Positions 12,437-24,479 are shown, numbered from the stretch's first letter. The stretch is 53,988 nucleotides of DNA from Candolleomyces eurysporus (GCA_027579435.1 JANBPK010001233.1:1-53988); one strand, 5' to 3'. The notes: a model not told the origin generated them from the letters alone. Numbers and translations are program-made.

Positions 12437-12597
12437 CAGGCCGGGCGACGGGCAGGCTCCAACTATTGGCCTCAGCCATTTTGACCATCTTGAAACGATC
12501 TTTGGGGGTGGCCTTTCAGGCCGGGCGACGGCCAGCCTGCACTATTGGCCCCAGTTATTGTTGACCATCTTGGTGTTTGGGGTGGTCTTTGGGGATG
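12437..12597. repeat. Two tandem units of about 80 bases (copy 1)
   Basis: Two adjacent imperfect units start with CAGGCCGGGCGACGG at 12,437 and 12,517, each followed by an ACTATTGGCC block and a TTGACCATCTTG block. The same two-unit repeat is at 23,870-24,035 in copy 2, so it predates the segmental duplication. No function is apparent. Confidence 0.75.
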
Positions 12598-13019
12598 GTT
12601 GTGGGTAGGGGTGGTGTATGGTTTGGCAGACGTGTTTATGTGTGTTGGAGAGCCAAGGCAAGTCGGTCAACTGTGGACGTTGAGTCCTGTTTTTCTCGAG
12701 GGCCTGGAAGGCTGACTGTTTCTTCACCGTCTCTCCTAACAGTTCATTGTTTTTCTGCACGCGCTGCTGTGGGCTGTCGTGGCCATTTAATGCCCTGGAT
12801 TCACATTCGCATTGCAATTCCTGCCGTCTTGAAACTAGCCAGTGTCGATGAAATGATAAAAAGCTTTCGAGTCGCGATCACGGGCAGTAACGCGAACACG
12901 AGATTGAGTAGGGTGGGTTGTTCTTGCTACCGATGGAACTTCAAGACCTGGACTATAGCAAACCAAGGAATGCCAGTGTGGTATCAGCTGCAGGATCAAT
13001 GACGGAGGAGGATGGTTGA

Positions 13020-13930
13020 CCTGACTGACACTGTTTTCAAGTGGCTGCTGACTCCACGAGGCTAGAATACAGGGTACCGACTCCCCACCCCATCCTCACC
13101 CCCAGTGTATCTGACTCCTTTGTCTGGTTTCTTCGACACGCTATGGAAGTTCTGGCTCGGAAGCCTCATCTTGGTTGTTGGTTGCTTCCGACTACAAACA
13201 AGAACCTAGCCCTGACCGCCCGCCAAGAAACTGCCACAAAAGATATTATGGCAGCCACCGGGTCATGAAAGGATTGAAGCATGAAGAAATATGGGTGAGA
13301 AGGACACTGCGCGAGGTTTCCAGAAAGTTTGGGCGTTGCCAATTTCCAGGCCAGGACTTCGAGGAGGAATGGAGTCAAGCCAGATCAAGGACTTCCGGCC
13401 GGCGAATCCGACTCAAACCAAACCTCCGACCGCCCACTGCTTCTGACTGCGTTTCTGTCTTGCTGTTATTATCCAAAGTCTGAAATCTGGAAGTCCAATC
13501 TTTGCAGATATCTACCAGCTGCTCAAAGAATTTTCTGAGGCCGGCAGGTTTCACATATGGCGCTCGAAATACAGATACTCGTCTTCCGCCCACCTTTTCT
13601 CGGGGCCGGAGCGAGACCGATTCGAAGGCTGCCTGAGGTTCGAGGATTTCAAACCGAACCGCCTCATCTCCGCTCAGACGAATGGGCAAGCTACATTCCT
13701 CCATGCCCTGTGGCCTACCTCCAAGCTTCTAGCAATCGAAATCATGTACGCCGCTGCCATCGTCCACTCCCGTGCTCCGGTACAAGGGGTTTGCCTTGGA
13801 GTCTTCGGCTCAAAATTAATGAACTCGAGGTTGGTCCAGCTGACTGGCCTTCAGTACCCTCACATGAACCGGGAGCAGAAGTTCTCCGGATGTACAGTAA
13901 CATATCAAGGTAACGTTAACCCTGAGCCTC
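13020..13930 (+). pseudogene. Plus-strand coding-like remnant (copy 1)
   Basis: From about 13,490 a plus-strand frame stays open to about 13,925 and reads like protein (LLKEFSEAGRFHIWRSKY, then FEGCLRFEDFKPN). The sister region in copy 2 (about 24,960-25,120) has the same opening (LLKEFSVDDSFHIWHS, FEGCLRFEDFKPN) but shifts frame soon afterwards. Upstream frames are interrupted by stops in both copies. No family is recognised. Most likely this is the remnant of an old gene shared by both copies. Confidence 0.3.
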
Positions 13931-14381
13931 GATTCTGCTTTCCGATGTATTTACTGTATCGACTCCTGGGATCGGGGGTATTTGGATAGACAAGGAGTAG
14001 ATTATCAAAATTGTCTTCCCAACTAGGCTCGAAACCACCCGCTATCGTAAGTGAAGTTGAAGTGCTCACAATACCAATTACTATCACTATCCGTATTTTT
14101 TTTTTGTCTTCTACGCCCTTCGGACTGCACCGAAAAAGAGACTGGTTTGAGTCTATTTGCCTACAGTGCCAACCAGTGAATTCATGCCTAGCACTAGCAA
14201 CATATACCAGTTACGCTGCCGTTGCTCAAGTTCATAGGGAGGGAGACGGCCGAGGAATAGCTTTGGTATTTAAAAAATTATTTCCCTAGATTACAAGATG
14301 GTGCCGCATATATATCCCATCCATTGCCCCAAAACAAATCGACAACAGTAAGACATCGAACAAATATTTTTATACAGACAA

Positions 14382-16366
14382 CTAGAGCGTGTAATAGAAC
14401 CCTGGTGTACCTTCAAGGGGCTCAGACAGCTTCCCTTCTCGCATCTGCTTATTCTTGTGGTAATGGCGGATAGTGACTGCTGTGAGGAGGACGAAAAGGA
14501 GACCCTGGGAGCCAAGAGTGGCAGAGAGGCCAGGGATGTAGCGGGGATAGTCAACAGCACGGAAGCAAGTGGCCGCAAGGATACCGCCGAAGGCGCCCAG
14601 CGAAACAGTCAACGCAGTCTGGACTGATCTGGAGAGGGAAGAATTATGAGTGTCGAGGAGAGAGTGAGAAAGGTCGGCCTTTACTTACCGCTTGCTGTGG
14701 GAGACGACATTGTTGGCGGAGTACGCGAGAACGGTTGGGATAGTGCCAGAGTTACCAGAGTTGATCAGGAAGCAACCTTTGAAAAGGTGGCTAAGCTTCA
14801 ATGTATGAAAGTAAGGAACGACTGCGACCTACCGAAGTATCTGACGTTGTTGTTAGGATGCCATGCAACGAGAGCACATCCCAGCAAGCAGACCAAGCTG
14901 CAGATGAGAATGAAGCTGGCGCGGTGCCTGTACTTGTCGGAGAGATATGCCACCAGCATTGTTACAGGAATTGCGGGGCCATATGGGGGAGCGGACTATG
15001 TTAAAGATCATCAATAATCACGTTAATCGCTTTCCTGGATTCAATACCTACCCGAAGAAGGGCGTCCCGAGAGTTATAACCCATGCCAGTCAAAATAATC
15101 GGCACGAAGTAGCTCTGGACGTCTAGTTGCGAATAGAACGTGAGTTTCGGGACAGAACACTGCTAGCAGGCAAACATACAGTTAGGCATCGCAGTGCACA
15201 TGAACATCAGGCCGTAAGCCCAGAGGGTCCAGTCGGAAAGGTGAGTCAAAACCTTCTTGAAAGTGATTTCATCGGGGAGTGCGTCACCGCGATCTTCGTT
15301 AACGCGACGAACAACAAGTTCAGTTTGCTCCTTGGTGAGGAAGTTGTTTTCCTCAGGGAACGCTGGAATGAAAAGGAAGCAGACAACAGCCAAGAACAAG
15401 GTGATAGCACCCTCGACGATCTGGAAAACCAGTTTTAGCATGTTTACGCGCCTACACCCGAATTAAGGCTTACGAAAACCCATCTCCATCCGGCGAGGCC
15501 CTGTTTGCCGTTAAGGAGGGAGAGACCATATGCCAAGAGCGGGCTCAAACCACTTGCGGTAACGGAGATCAGGTAGAACGCCGCCATCCTGTCAACAAGT
15601 TAGAGCTTTGTGGACGCATAGACAAAGCGAACCTACCTCTTTTGAACCTCATGGCGTTTATACCAGGCAGCAATAATCCATAGAAGCGATGGGAAGAATG
15701 GGGCCTATGGTATCAGGCAATCGTCAGCGAAAACTTTATGTATTAGCGCTGAGACTTACCTCGAAAACTCCCAGCCAGATACGGGTGATGAGGAGGTCGA
15801 TCCAGTCTTTGGAAAAGCCCATGCCAAGTTGAACGGCGCCCCATGCGACCACGAGGAACGTAAGCCAGTTCCGCACACCTACACGTCGGAGGACGAGGTT
15901 GCCAGGCAATTGGCTATGAACGCAAAGTCAGCACATTTGTTATTGCGAGAATGCTGGCATAATTGGACGCACAAGATGATGTAGGGAACGAAGTAGAGGC
16001 AGGCTACCAAGCTGTATCGAGACCCAATTGTCAATTGCTACAGAATGTCAGCAACTGGACCCACAAAACAGGCACAGTAGATACCTACCAAGTCTTTGCC
16101 CATTCCGGCAGCGTATGCAGCGCCCAAGTTGATTCGGTCAATAAGGGCGAACGAGTACACCAAAGCTAGGACTGGCAGGATTCGGAAGTCGACCCATAGC
16201 CTTGGAAGAGGAAGGTCAGTACGAACTTGGGCGTGTTGTTGGAAAATCTTTCATACATGGTACGGCGCTCAAAGGCAGGGTCTACCTCATTGGTGGCCCC
16301 TTCAACCTTGTCGATTGAGGCGGCCGATGGGGTCTGCTCCTTCTCCTTCAAATCCGTGGACGACAT
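14382..16366 (-). CDS. Transporter A: major facilitator, Dal5/Tna1-like anion:cation symporter family
   Basis: Eleven exons on the minus strand: 16257-16366, 16089-16200, 15973-16037, 15760-15913, 15637-15704, 15474-15588, 15180-15420, 15052-15122, 14833-14995, 14689-14776, 14382-14628; 477 residues, every junction in phase. Family marks in order: FRILPVLALVYSFALIDRINLG in TM1, RIWLGVFEAPFFP with WYKRHEVQKR (the family's WYKR motif after TM4), AGWRWVFIVEG, a cytosolic loop with RVNEDRGDALPD, a conserved LAYSANNVVSHSKR block, and a last TM followed by a short basic tail. Twelve membrane segments are expected, at the plasma membrane. The family imports small organic anions such as allantoate, nicotinate, pantothenate and biotin; the substrate cannot be read here. 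The first intron (56 bases, donor GTATGA) is open in frame and easily missed. Transporter C is a close sister. Confidence 0.88.
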
Positions 16367-16423
16367 TGCTGGGGGCGGGGAGGAGAGGTGATCAAGCACA
16401 AGAAACATGGAAATGATTACATG

Positions 16424-16432
16424 GTTTATATT
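16424..16432 (-). promoter_or_regulatory. TATA-like box of transporter A
   Basis: The minus strand reads AATATAAACC about 60 bases before the ATG of transporter A. The same box, at about the same distance, precedes transporter C, with the surrounding leader also conserved. This is a likely core promoter element kept in both copies. Confidence 0.45.
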
Positions 16433-16454
16433 GGAACCTCCCGAAAACAAGCCC

Positions 16455-17085
16455 TGAGCGTGTCACCAAATCACGATTAGACAGTCAAACGGCATCCACC
16501 CAAATTGGCGGAATGGTTTGATTGACAGTTCGACAGAAGGAGTTCAAATGCTCCCGTACCTCCGGAATGCGATTGGAACGTTTGGGCTTGAACAGCCCTG
16601 AACTGAATTGTCTCAATTGGTCTGCTACAAGATGCGCTTAGCAGAAAATGAAGGAGCTTAAAACCGATCCATTCACGTTGAAAATGAACACACCTTCAAT
16701 GAACTGAAGAGGCCCAGAGCACGGGAAGTGCCACCAGGCACACCTCACGGGCATCCGGGAGCCTAGCCAGGGCTCCGGTGGGTAGTGAGAAAAAGCACAT
16801 ATTTGATTCCGTCTTGCTTAGCTTCGGGGCTAAACTCCTTTTGGCAAGCCCTTGCAAATCGCAGCCGGGATCTATTCCCTCTCAACCTTCACAGCAACAT
16901 CAGTTCTGCACCAGCACTGAGGGTCGGCAGCTCTAGGATCACTTGAAAGTTAAGGTTGAGAGGAATACAGTGCGCCTTTACATGTCAGATGTTCGCTACA
17001 AAATCGCATCGACGACTGCCAGCTCATGTTGCGACCACATGCTCTCTTGGTTTCCTCTTGTCTTTAGTAAGGAGTCGCGTAACCA
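16455..17085. other. About 630 bases present only in copy 1
   Basis: Sequence upstream of transporter A matches that upstream of C up to CCGAAAACA (about 16,447), then resumes at AGTATCTATCTCC (about 17,085). Copy 2 joins the two directly at about 27,866. The extra stretch has no recognisable ORF, terminal inverted repeats or clear target-site duplication. It is either an insertion in copy 1 or a deletion in copy 2. It moves the promoter of A away from the inverted-repeat element that sits close to C. Confidence 0.6.
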
Positions 17086-17100
17086 GTATCTATCTCCACT

Positions 17101-17223
17101 GGTGCCTGGGCTTTGAAAGAATAGGGTGCACCAGACTAGTGGGCCTGAATGGGACCCTGCAAACTTTACATGTAAGGTGTTCCTCACCTTCTCCACTTGG
17201 CAGTTTCTCCAATGCCTAGGCAC
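17101..17223. repeat. Short inverted-repeat element, first occurrence
   Basis: Arms GGTGCCTGGGCTTTG (17,101-17,115) and its imperfect complement (17,209-17,223) enclose about 95 bases. The element and flanks (about 190 bases in all) recur at 27,883-28,002 and 28,146-28,273. It could be a small non-autonomous mobile element or a hairpin-forming regulatory element; no target-site duplication was identified. Confidence 0.6.
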
Positions 17224-17621
17224 GGCATCGCCTAGTTGAACTATGTGTGTGTGGTGCTGTAGGTGTGTTCCAAGNAAAAAAAAAGATTGAGGTACCGGCA
17301 ATTGAACATGCGGAGCCCACTTAGCTTTTCAGCAATGCGTCAAGTGATCGCTCGTCTACTCTGGAACGGCAAATAAGTATGTAAATCGCGGGTATCCAAA
17401 GTCTAACTATTCAAAAGAAGGCACCAGGAAATCGGTGCACCTTGTCCATAGCTGTTTGTACTGAAGGGACTCCGTGACAAATGAATCTCTTAGCGCGCAC
17501 ACAATGCTAAATGCGTGCACAGAAGGGCAGGACTCGTACCGTACGTAGCGGATCGTCTGGACACGAGGTTTCAATGAAGGGAGATGGAGTGGAAGCTGTA
17601 TCGAAAGCGGTAGGTAGGGTT

Positions 17622-19860
17622 CTACAAGGTGTACACGAATCCAGGTTTTCCTTCCGAAGGAGCCTTCTGGACTTCTCGGTTCTGCGCCTTGAAGTGAAAA
17701 GTCGTTACAGCAAGCGACGCCAGAAGCACGAGCTGACACCCGATTGTCGCATAAATGCCTGGCATGTAGTGAGGGGCATCTGATTGGCGAAAGATGGTCG
17801 TAGCAAAAATACCACCTATTCCACCAAATGACACAACCACTGCAGTGGTTACCCCGCGCTTGGTGTAGGACACGACGTTGTTGGATGACTGCGTGACTAT
17901 GTTAGTTCTATCAACCGCCACTGGCACCGAGTGGACCCACATAAGCCAGGATTCCGGGAATGCAACCTCCCGACCCAGCATTGCTGAGGAAGATTCCTGC
18001 GTTTCCCTTGTCAAAGTGTGACGAGGTAAGGCAACCAGTTTCACGTACCAACATACTTCCAGGTCGGAGCCGGGCAGAACCCGGTCAGAACGCATCCAAC
18101 AATCGTGGCGCAAGCTTGAATTGCGATTGTCAAAGCGCGTTGCTGATAGCGGTCCGACAGCCATGCGAATGTCATAATGCTTATAGCCTGTATGCACCAT
18201 GTGTCATGATTAGCGTTGCTATTCATCCACAGGCAAAATATACACAAACCGCAAAGATGTATNGGGGGCGCGCTCTGCGATAAGAATGAAAACTCAGAAA
18301 ATACTGAATTAGAAAGCTCGGGGTCATTCCATACCAGCAATAGCGCAGCGCTCATGCTCCATCCCATACCCAGCAAAATATTGGTCACGAAAAAGCTAGG
18401 CTCATCCAATCTAGTCAGTGATGTCCGCAGGACCTACATACATATCGAGCCTACCTGATGGCGTACGCCGGCACAGTGGTGCAAAAGTACATGAGGCCTG
18501 TGCATTGCCGTTTAGAGTTTTAATATGCACACATAAAACCCTTCTACACGCACCGAAGATCCATATCTTCCAATCAGAAAGGTGGCGAACGACTTTGGCT
18601 ACTGTGAACGAATCTGGAACAGAATCTCCTCGATCTTTCTCGACACGAGCCAGGACGAGCTCCGTTTGCTCTTGAGTGAGGAACCGGTTTTGGTCTGGAA
18701 AATCTGGGATGAAAAGCCATGCTGTCAAACCCAGAGCGATTGTAAGAGCGCCCTCGACGATCTGTAGACATTCAAAACAGGGATTTTTTGAATAAATGAA
18801 TAGAAACCAATGTAGAAGCACCACCAGTATGGCTTAACTTACAAATATCCATCGCCACCCCGCAATCCCCCGTTGTCCAGATAGGAGGGTCAGAAGATAA
18901 GCGAAGATCGCACTGAAGCCTCCAACCACGACAGNAAAAAATGTAAAATGCAGCCAGCCTAGAGCGCAGAATAAATTGGAAAGGTCAGCTGTTGAGGCAA
19001 CGGAAATGAATGGGGAAGTCGCTTACCGCTGTTGAACCTCATGGCGAATGTACCTGCCCGCAGCTAAGTCTGCGTTCAATTCCAATACATATATTTTTAC
19101 CTACCAGGTGGTGATGATAAAGACAAGTCCTGGAAAGAAGCCGGCCTAAGCGAGAATAAATAGGTTAGCGCCCAGACCCCTGAGTTCGGGAGGGACAAGG
19201 GTCTGACGCACCTCCAGAGCGCCAAGCAGCATCCGGCAGAGAGCGAGATACTCCCAAGACGGGACGAACCCCATGGCCAATTGAACACCACCCCAGGATA
19301 TAACACAAAAAGCTAGCCAGTTGGACACCCCGAATCTTCGGAGCAGAATGTTACTTGGCAGCTGGCTGTATTTAAACATAAATGTCAACATCCGCGGGTT
19401 GAGCGGGGATATATCGAAGTGGGTGGTGACTGACAGAAGGATGTAAGGGACAAAATACAGGCACGATACGATGCTGTATCGAGCCCCAACGCTGAGTTTC
19501 TAACGATGTTATTCAGCTCAAAGGAAAATTCATGAACGTGGTATTCGAAAGCAAACGCACCAGGTCGTGGTCCATGCCCGCTACACGAGCCAGGCCTAGG
19601 TTGCCGCGGTCAACGACGCACACAGCGTACAGTGCCCCGAGAAGGGGCAGAATGCAGAGGTCAACGCGCCGACTATGCGTGTGAATCAGATCTGTTAGCG
19701 TTGGCTGGTCGAGTTTGACAGTCAGAGTCGGGCATACAGGGTGCTTACGACAAACCGCCTTTCTTGATCGTCGGTTGCGGACAATGGGACAGTAGAGCCA
19801 GAGTCTTCGGGTTGGTCAAGCCCGACCTCTTCTATCAGCCCAGTCTGTCCACTCGCCATC
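17622..19860 (-). CDS. Transporter B: diverged Dal5/Tna1-like transporter with an apparent frameshift in exon 1
   Basis: Fourteen exons on the minus strand: 19738-19860, 19561-19672, 19435-19499, 19212-19365, 19105-19145, 19027-19053, 18843-18958, 18554-18761, 18455-18497, 18335-18410, 18250-18274, 18049-18187, 17941-17996, 17622-17888. It would encode about 482 residues. Same family as A: ILPLLGALYAVCVVDRGNLG, WYIRHEVQQR, IAGWRWIFIVEG, SSNNVVSYTKRG, and the tail GKPGFVYTL like A's GTPGFYYTL. It has three introns that A and C lack and is only distantly similar to them. Two single Ns (18,935 and 18,263) must be dropped to keep frame. In exon 1 the frame from ATG 19860 does not meet the frame of the conserved ERRF block; one extra base near 19,800 would explain it. 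Either a sequencing indel or a real lesion. The counterpart is absent from copy 2. Confidence 0.75.
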
Positions 19861-20534
19861 GTGGTTTGTAAGGTAGAGGTTGGTGTCTGGCGAAACAGGA
19901 CGTCGAAAGGACAGATTTTACCGCCAAAGACGCGTTCTTTAATACCTGCCTCTATTCATGGCCTATCCTGTCTCGAGTAAGGCTACTTCCAAATTTATTT
20001 CGTGTTAAATCTTGATGGTTGCCCTGGTCGGAGGTACTATCGTATGAAGCAGAAGTCGTAAGACAGCCTCACCGCTCAGGAAGAATACGAAACGCACCAG
20101 ATTCGACAACGGAGTTCCATGTGCAGTAGCGACTTCATTTACATCGCTGTTATGATCTCCGTTTACGAGACGGCGATCCAAATGCGAAGGTCTCGGGCAG
20201 CAAGGTCGTTTTGTGCATAGAAGCGGGAAAGGTTGCTTCCAAAGCAGCCATGGTGCACATGGTGAAGATACATCGCCCCAATAGAAGGAAACGGTACTAC
20301 CGATGAGGATGACTAGAACTGGGTTGAGAATTCAATCTAGCGCCTGGAAGTGACGGCACCAGGGTGCCCCGGGTACAGTTCAAAGACAAGTAGCGGCAGC
20401 AATGCCTGCCCGAGTCGTATGTATTCGCTGTCAGCCTCAGTAAAAACGTCAGTTAGCGCCAGTCAGACCAAGTCGGAACCAGATCAATCATGGCAAACGG
20501 GAGACGTACCTAGGTACCCCACGTGGCCTGGCGC
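19861..20534. other. Upstream region of transporter B and junction between the two duplication copies
   Basis: Bases 19,861-20,440 contain the promoter of transporter B and are also present at about 28,590-29,143, where no gene B follows. Bases 20,441-20,534 lie between the two copies and include the novel joint. No ORF of note was seen. Confidence 0.5.
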
Positions 20535-21004
20535 CCCGACGCTGCAACCTTCCCACGCACGTCAAGGATGTGACGCGCCCACGTGGTCCCGACCCCACCG
20601 CAATCTAGCCATCCTGTCGGTCTCGTTAATGAGTCAACATGCATGCTATAAAGGACACATGTCTTGACGCGTTACCCCAGGTCAACCCCGCAATTTTCTT
20701 TCTTCCTTCCCGCCGCTTTCCTTCTACGACCTCTGACTGTGCTCCACTTTACGGATTTGCTCGTTTTGCGTGTTTCTTGCCCTCTTTCGTTGCCCTTACA
20801 GCTTCCATTACCTTATTGACAGAATATACCGTGTTTCGGCTATCCATACCTTGACGAGTGCATCAACTGAGCTCAGCAATCACGAATTCCATCAAGTTTC
20901 AACGATTTCAGCGAGTCTTCAAGGTGCCGGGCCCTAGAAGAGACAAGACCCTCAATAATATCTACATATACAGCATTACAAGAACAATCGGTATCTAAGT
21001 CAAG

Positions 21005-23560
21005 TCTTCGTCAAGCAAGTCCGTGATTAGTGAGTAAACGAACATATCCAGCGATCCGAAAAACGAATGGAAAGCCTATAAATGCCAAGAGAACATAGCA
21101 CGAAGGTGTGGTGCATAGGTTGTATCGTATGAACGCTGTGTCTGCCTCAAGCTTCTGTACCTCAAGCTGTGGACCTCTAGGAAGCCCGCCAATGCTTGGC
21201 AAGAAGACCGTGTAATGAAGCAGTGGTACCGACCGATGCTCCTCTAGGGTGTATTGGTGTGGAAGACCTCGCCGTGGTCTTCAATATGCAATGTCGACGA
21301 ACTTCAAGAAAAAAAAAGCATATGCGAAGTCGAAGTTGAAGTCGAAGTCGGTTTGGATTTGTGTGCTGGGAATTCATTAATTGATTTAAGCGCTTGCCTT
21401 GCAGCAAATCACATTCACAACGGCGCGTTCGAAGGTTCTGAGTCGCCGAACGAACTTGCGGAAGAGCTGAAGCCACAACAGCAAAGAGAAAGGAGCAAGA
21501 TGTCAGAGTACGTCTTCAATCTGATTATGAGCCCAGCAAACTGGACGCACCAACTTAAAACCAGTACGACGAGGCCTGCCACCAAGTCCACGATTATGAC
21601 GTCCCAGGACCAAGTTGCTACTGCTACCATACTCTTCATCAGCCTCATCTTCCTCCTCTGCTGCACGCTGACGCAGGGTATGGTACGGATAGGCAGCACA
21701 GAGGCGCTCCAATTCTCGTCTCAAGCGTGTTTCGTCTTCAGAGCCCGAAGCGTATTCGAGTGCCGGGAAGGACGTCGTGTAAATGAACCTTGACGGTCCT
21801 TTTGTTCGCAAAATACGTTGTGGTGGCGGTGGGGGAGGAGCTGGACAGGGAGCCATCGCCTGAGCCGCAGCCTGCGTGTATTGGGTGTCTCTCATGGACA
21901 TGTCGTCAGGCAAGGTTGGATATACGTAGCCAGTACTGTAGTCTTTTCCTGGCCCAGGCGAGGGTGGGGTAAGGCTGCCACCGACTAGAGTCGGTTGAGC
22001 AGCAGGAGTGGTGGCTCTTGCACTGCTAGAGTGAATTAAGGAAAACCCAAGATATACTGCGAATATCGAGGTGACCAAACACAGGAAGACAACCCTACGA
22101 TCGCAGGGAGGTTGGCCGATCCGTCAACAATCGGCCAAAAACCTCAAAATATTAATATTTCGCCGGCGGTCCATCAGGATCGAAGGCTTACCTGTCAATG
22201 TTTTATTGCTACCCGACCAGGAGGAGGATATTCCACGGTCCAGGATGGGAAACGGAACGCAAACCACGGCCAACTGCTGTAATTAGCAGGATAACCCAAG
22301 ACTTGGAGAGTGTGAGGACAAGCTTGAACAGGATATGGCGGGGTTACTGCTCGTTTTTCCTCGCAGGGCTGCTGAGGCCGCGATGCGTGGGTGAGTGCCT
22401 GCTTTTCATTCTTGAAGACGTTACTGTGTCTTTCATCGCCCACGAAACTCGGGGGAAGGTCGGAGTCGTAGGTTTGCTCAACCCGCGAAGATCCAGGAGA
22501 CCAGTCAAGGCAGGAAGGCTAGAGAAGATGGCAAGGGATCGGATTTGTAGAACAACGGGAGCGCCGATTGAACGAAGTGGGCCAGCAGGGATGACTGGTA
22601 TGTGCCGGTATCCATCCTCCTTTTCCTTATTCATCCCGCCCATAGACCACAGGACACCCTACACCACGAAGACTATGAATATCCCAGCTCTCCTTCCAAA
22701 ACACCGCTGCAACGTGGGTGCTCTGACCCAACCCTCGCCTCTGGATCAACCAGCACGTCCACTCTCCTCCCCAACTGAACTGCTTGGGGACCATTCACTT
22801 CCGACAATACGTCAGAAACCCGCGACTGTGATGAAGGATCCATGAAGTAACGACCAGTCGTAGCAGAACAAATTGATTCCACCAAAGGACCTCCGTCCCA
22901 ATCCCTGGAAACTTTGTCCCCCTCTCAAGGCCAGAGCCTTGCTCTGTCTCAACACGGAACCATCCCACTAGGCTGCCGTCGACACGAAGAACTGGGGATA
23001 ATTTGCCCGCCATTTCTCCAAAGAAGACCTGTATGACGGTCCACGCTGTTCCGCCGTCGACTTTGTCCCTTCGTGGCGGGCGCTTGTTTTGTGGCCGGTA
23101 TATTCTCTGGGCAACATCATCCGGCTGCTGTTATCCTTCGAAGCAAGTCCATGACCACTATTTCCCGTGGCGGGCACTTGTCTCCGTTTCGATGCAGATT
23201 CCGCCCAATCCTGGTAGCGGTAAATTCATCTTCTTGTTAGACGATGGATTCTCGCGATGATTTCGTGGAGCGAAGGGTTTCTCTGGTCTTCGAAGGCGGC
23301 CCATCGGGGCGAGGCTATTCGGCACATAGGGTTGTGCGATGAAACAACCGCAGTTCACAACGGCGAACCCGCGTGGGCCTGCACCGTCCCATCGAGCGGT
23401 ATTTGGCATTCCGTACGCTTTTCCCTTTTGGCGTTGTTGAAAAGATTTGCACCGTACTAGCAGATCCGTAGGAAGGAGGTGGGGCCGAGAGCCGCTCTCC
23501 GCAGATCCTGATCGATACCTGAAAAGGGAAGCCTAGCACTGGAGGCTGAAAACCAGCTGC
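21005..23560 (-). pseudogene. Degraded coding-like sequence (copy 2 of the 9.5-12.4 kb block)
   Basis: This is the sister of the possible membrane-protein remnant in copy 1. The longest frame here (about 21,503-22,078, minus) starts with a hydrophobic leader (SIFAVYLGFSLIH), then a Pro-rich stretch and an acidic, Arg-rich region. The frame is longer than in copy 1. Downstream hydrophobic pieces (LLWWNQFVLL-like frame near 22,830-22,930; PALTGLLDLRGL near 22,480) are split between frames. No family recognised. Confidence 0.25.
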
Positions 23561-23869
23561 CCACTAGGAGCAGCGATCGTGGCTTCCTACTGCGGAGCGT
23601 TTGGTTCAGGATACTATGGCCAATTTCCTTGTGCTTTCGGTGCGCTGAGCCGGCAAGCTTGCACAGGCAGGATGATTGGCTTGCGTTGACAACCTCGAAT
23701 CCCGTGCCCCGTCGTGGTTATCTGAATCGAGTGAAGGTGCAGCGGGGCACTCGACAAAGTCCAGGGGAATGTGTCGAGGCTCGCGACTGCGCGCGTCGGG
23801 TTTCCAGAATGGCAGTAATCGCCAAGGAGTGAATAGCGTGAACCAGGAGGCTCGCAGAACCTCTGGAAT

Positions 23870-24035
23870 CAGGCCGGGCGACGGGCAGCCTGCAACTATT
23901 GGTCCTAGTTATTGTTGACCATCTTGGAGTGATCTTTGGGAATGGTCTTTCAGGCCGAGCGGCGGGCAGCCCGCAACTATTGGTCCCGGTCATTGTCAAC
24001 CATCTTGAGATGGTCATTGGGGCGATGGTCTCTGA
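23870..24035. repeat. Two tandem units of about 81 bases (copy 2)
   Basis: Counterpart of the tandem pair at 12,437. Units begin with CAGGCCGGGCGACGG at 23,870 and CAGGCCGAGCGGCGG at 23,951, each followed by an ACTATTGGTCC block. Read on the minus strand it gives an imperfect peptide repeat inside a 178-codon open frame, but that frame is not kept in copy 1. Confidence 0.7.
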
Positions 24036-24479
24036 GGATGGTTGTAGGAAGGAGTGGTGTACGGTTTGGCAGACGTGTTCATGTCTGTTGGGGAGTAAAG
24101 GCAAGTCGAACAACGGCGGAGGTTGAGTCTCTTTTTCTCGAAGGCCTGGAAAGCTGACTGCTTCTTCACCGTTCCTCCTAACAGTCCATTGTTCCTCCGC
24201 ACGAGCTGCTGTTGGCGGTCGTAGCCGTTTAATTCCTTGTTTCCACGTTCGCATCGCAATTCCTGCCGTCTTGAAGAGTTACTAGCCAGTGTCGATGAAA
24301 TGACAAAAAGCTTTTCGAGTCGCCGCGATCACTGGCAGCAACGCCCACGCGAGATTGAGTAGGGTGGGTTGTTCTTGCTGCCGATAGAGCTTCGAGACCT
24401 GGACTATAGCAAACCGAGGAATGCCAGTGTGGTGTCAGCCGCAGGATAAATGACGGAGGAGGATGCTTGACCTGACTGA

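Larger units (their letters stand above)
9050..20440. repeat. Segmental duplication, copy 1
   Basis: The sequence from about 9,050 to 20,440 recurs in the same order and orientation at about 20,535-29,143. Anchors include a stretch at 9,165 matching 20,623 (offset 11,458), 10,572 matching 22,032 (11,460), the transporter stop at 14,382 matching 25,787 (11,405), 17,541 matching 28,547, and 19,875 matching 28,602. The left edge is only about 70 bases upstream of the Mpe1 start codon, so the Mpe1 promoter region is part of the repeated unit. Copy 1 holds transporters A and B. The copies differ by scattered substitutions and many small indels outside the transporter exons, so the duplication is not recent. 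Confidence 0.93.

Noticed and set aside
16166..16256. Frame of transporter A reading through the first intron, suggesting a frameshift relative to C
   Set aside because: The 1-base length difference lies inside a 56/57-base intron with GTATGA donor, CTGAC branch site and AG acceptor; splicing gives identical exons in A and C.
23718..24254. 178-codon minus-strand frame with a peptide repeat
   Set aside because: Not open in copy 1; the repeat is the 81-base tandem pair read through.
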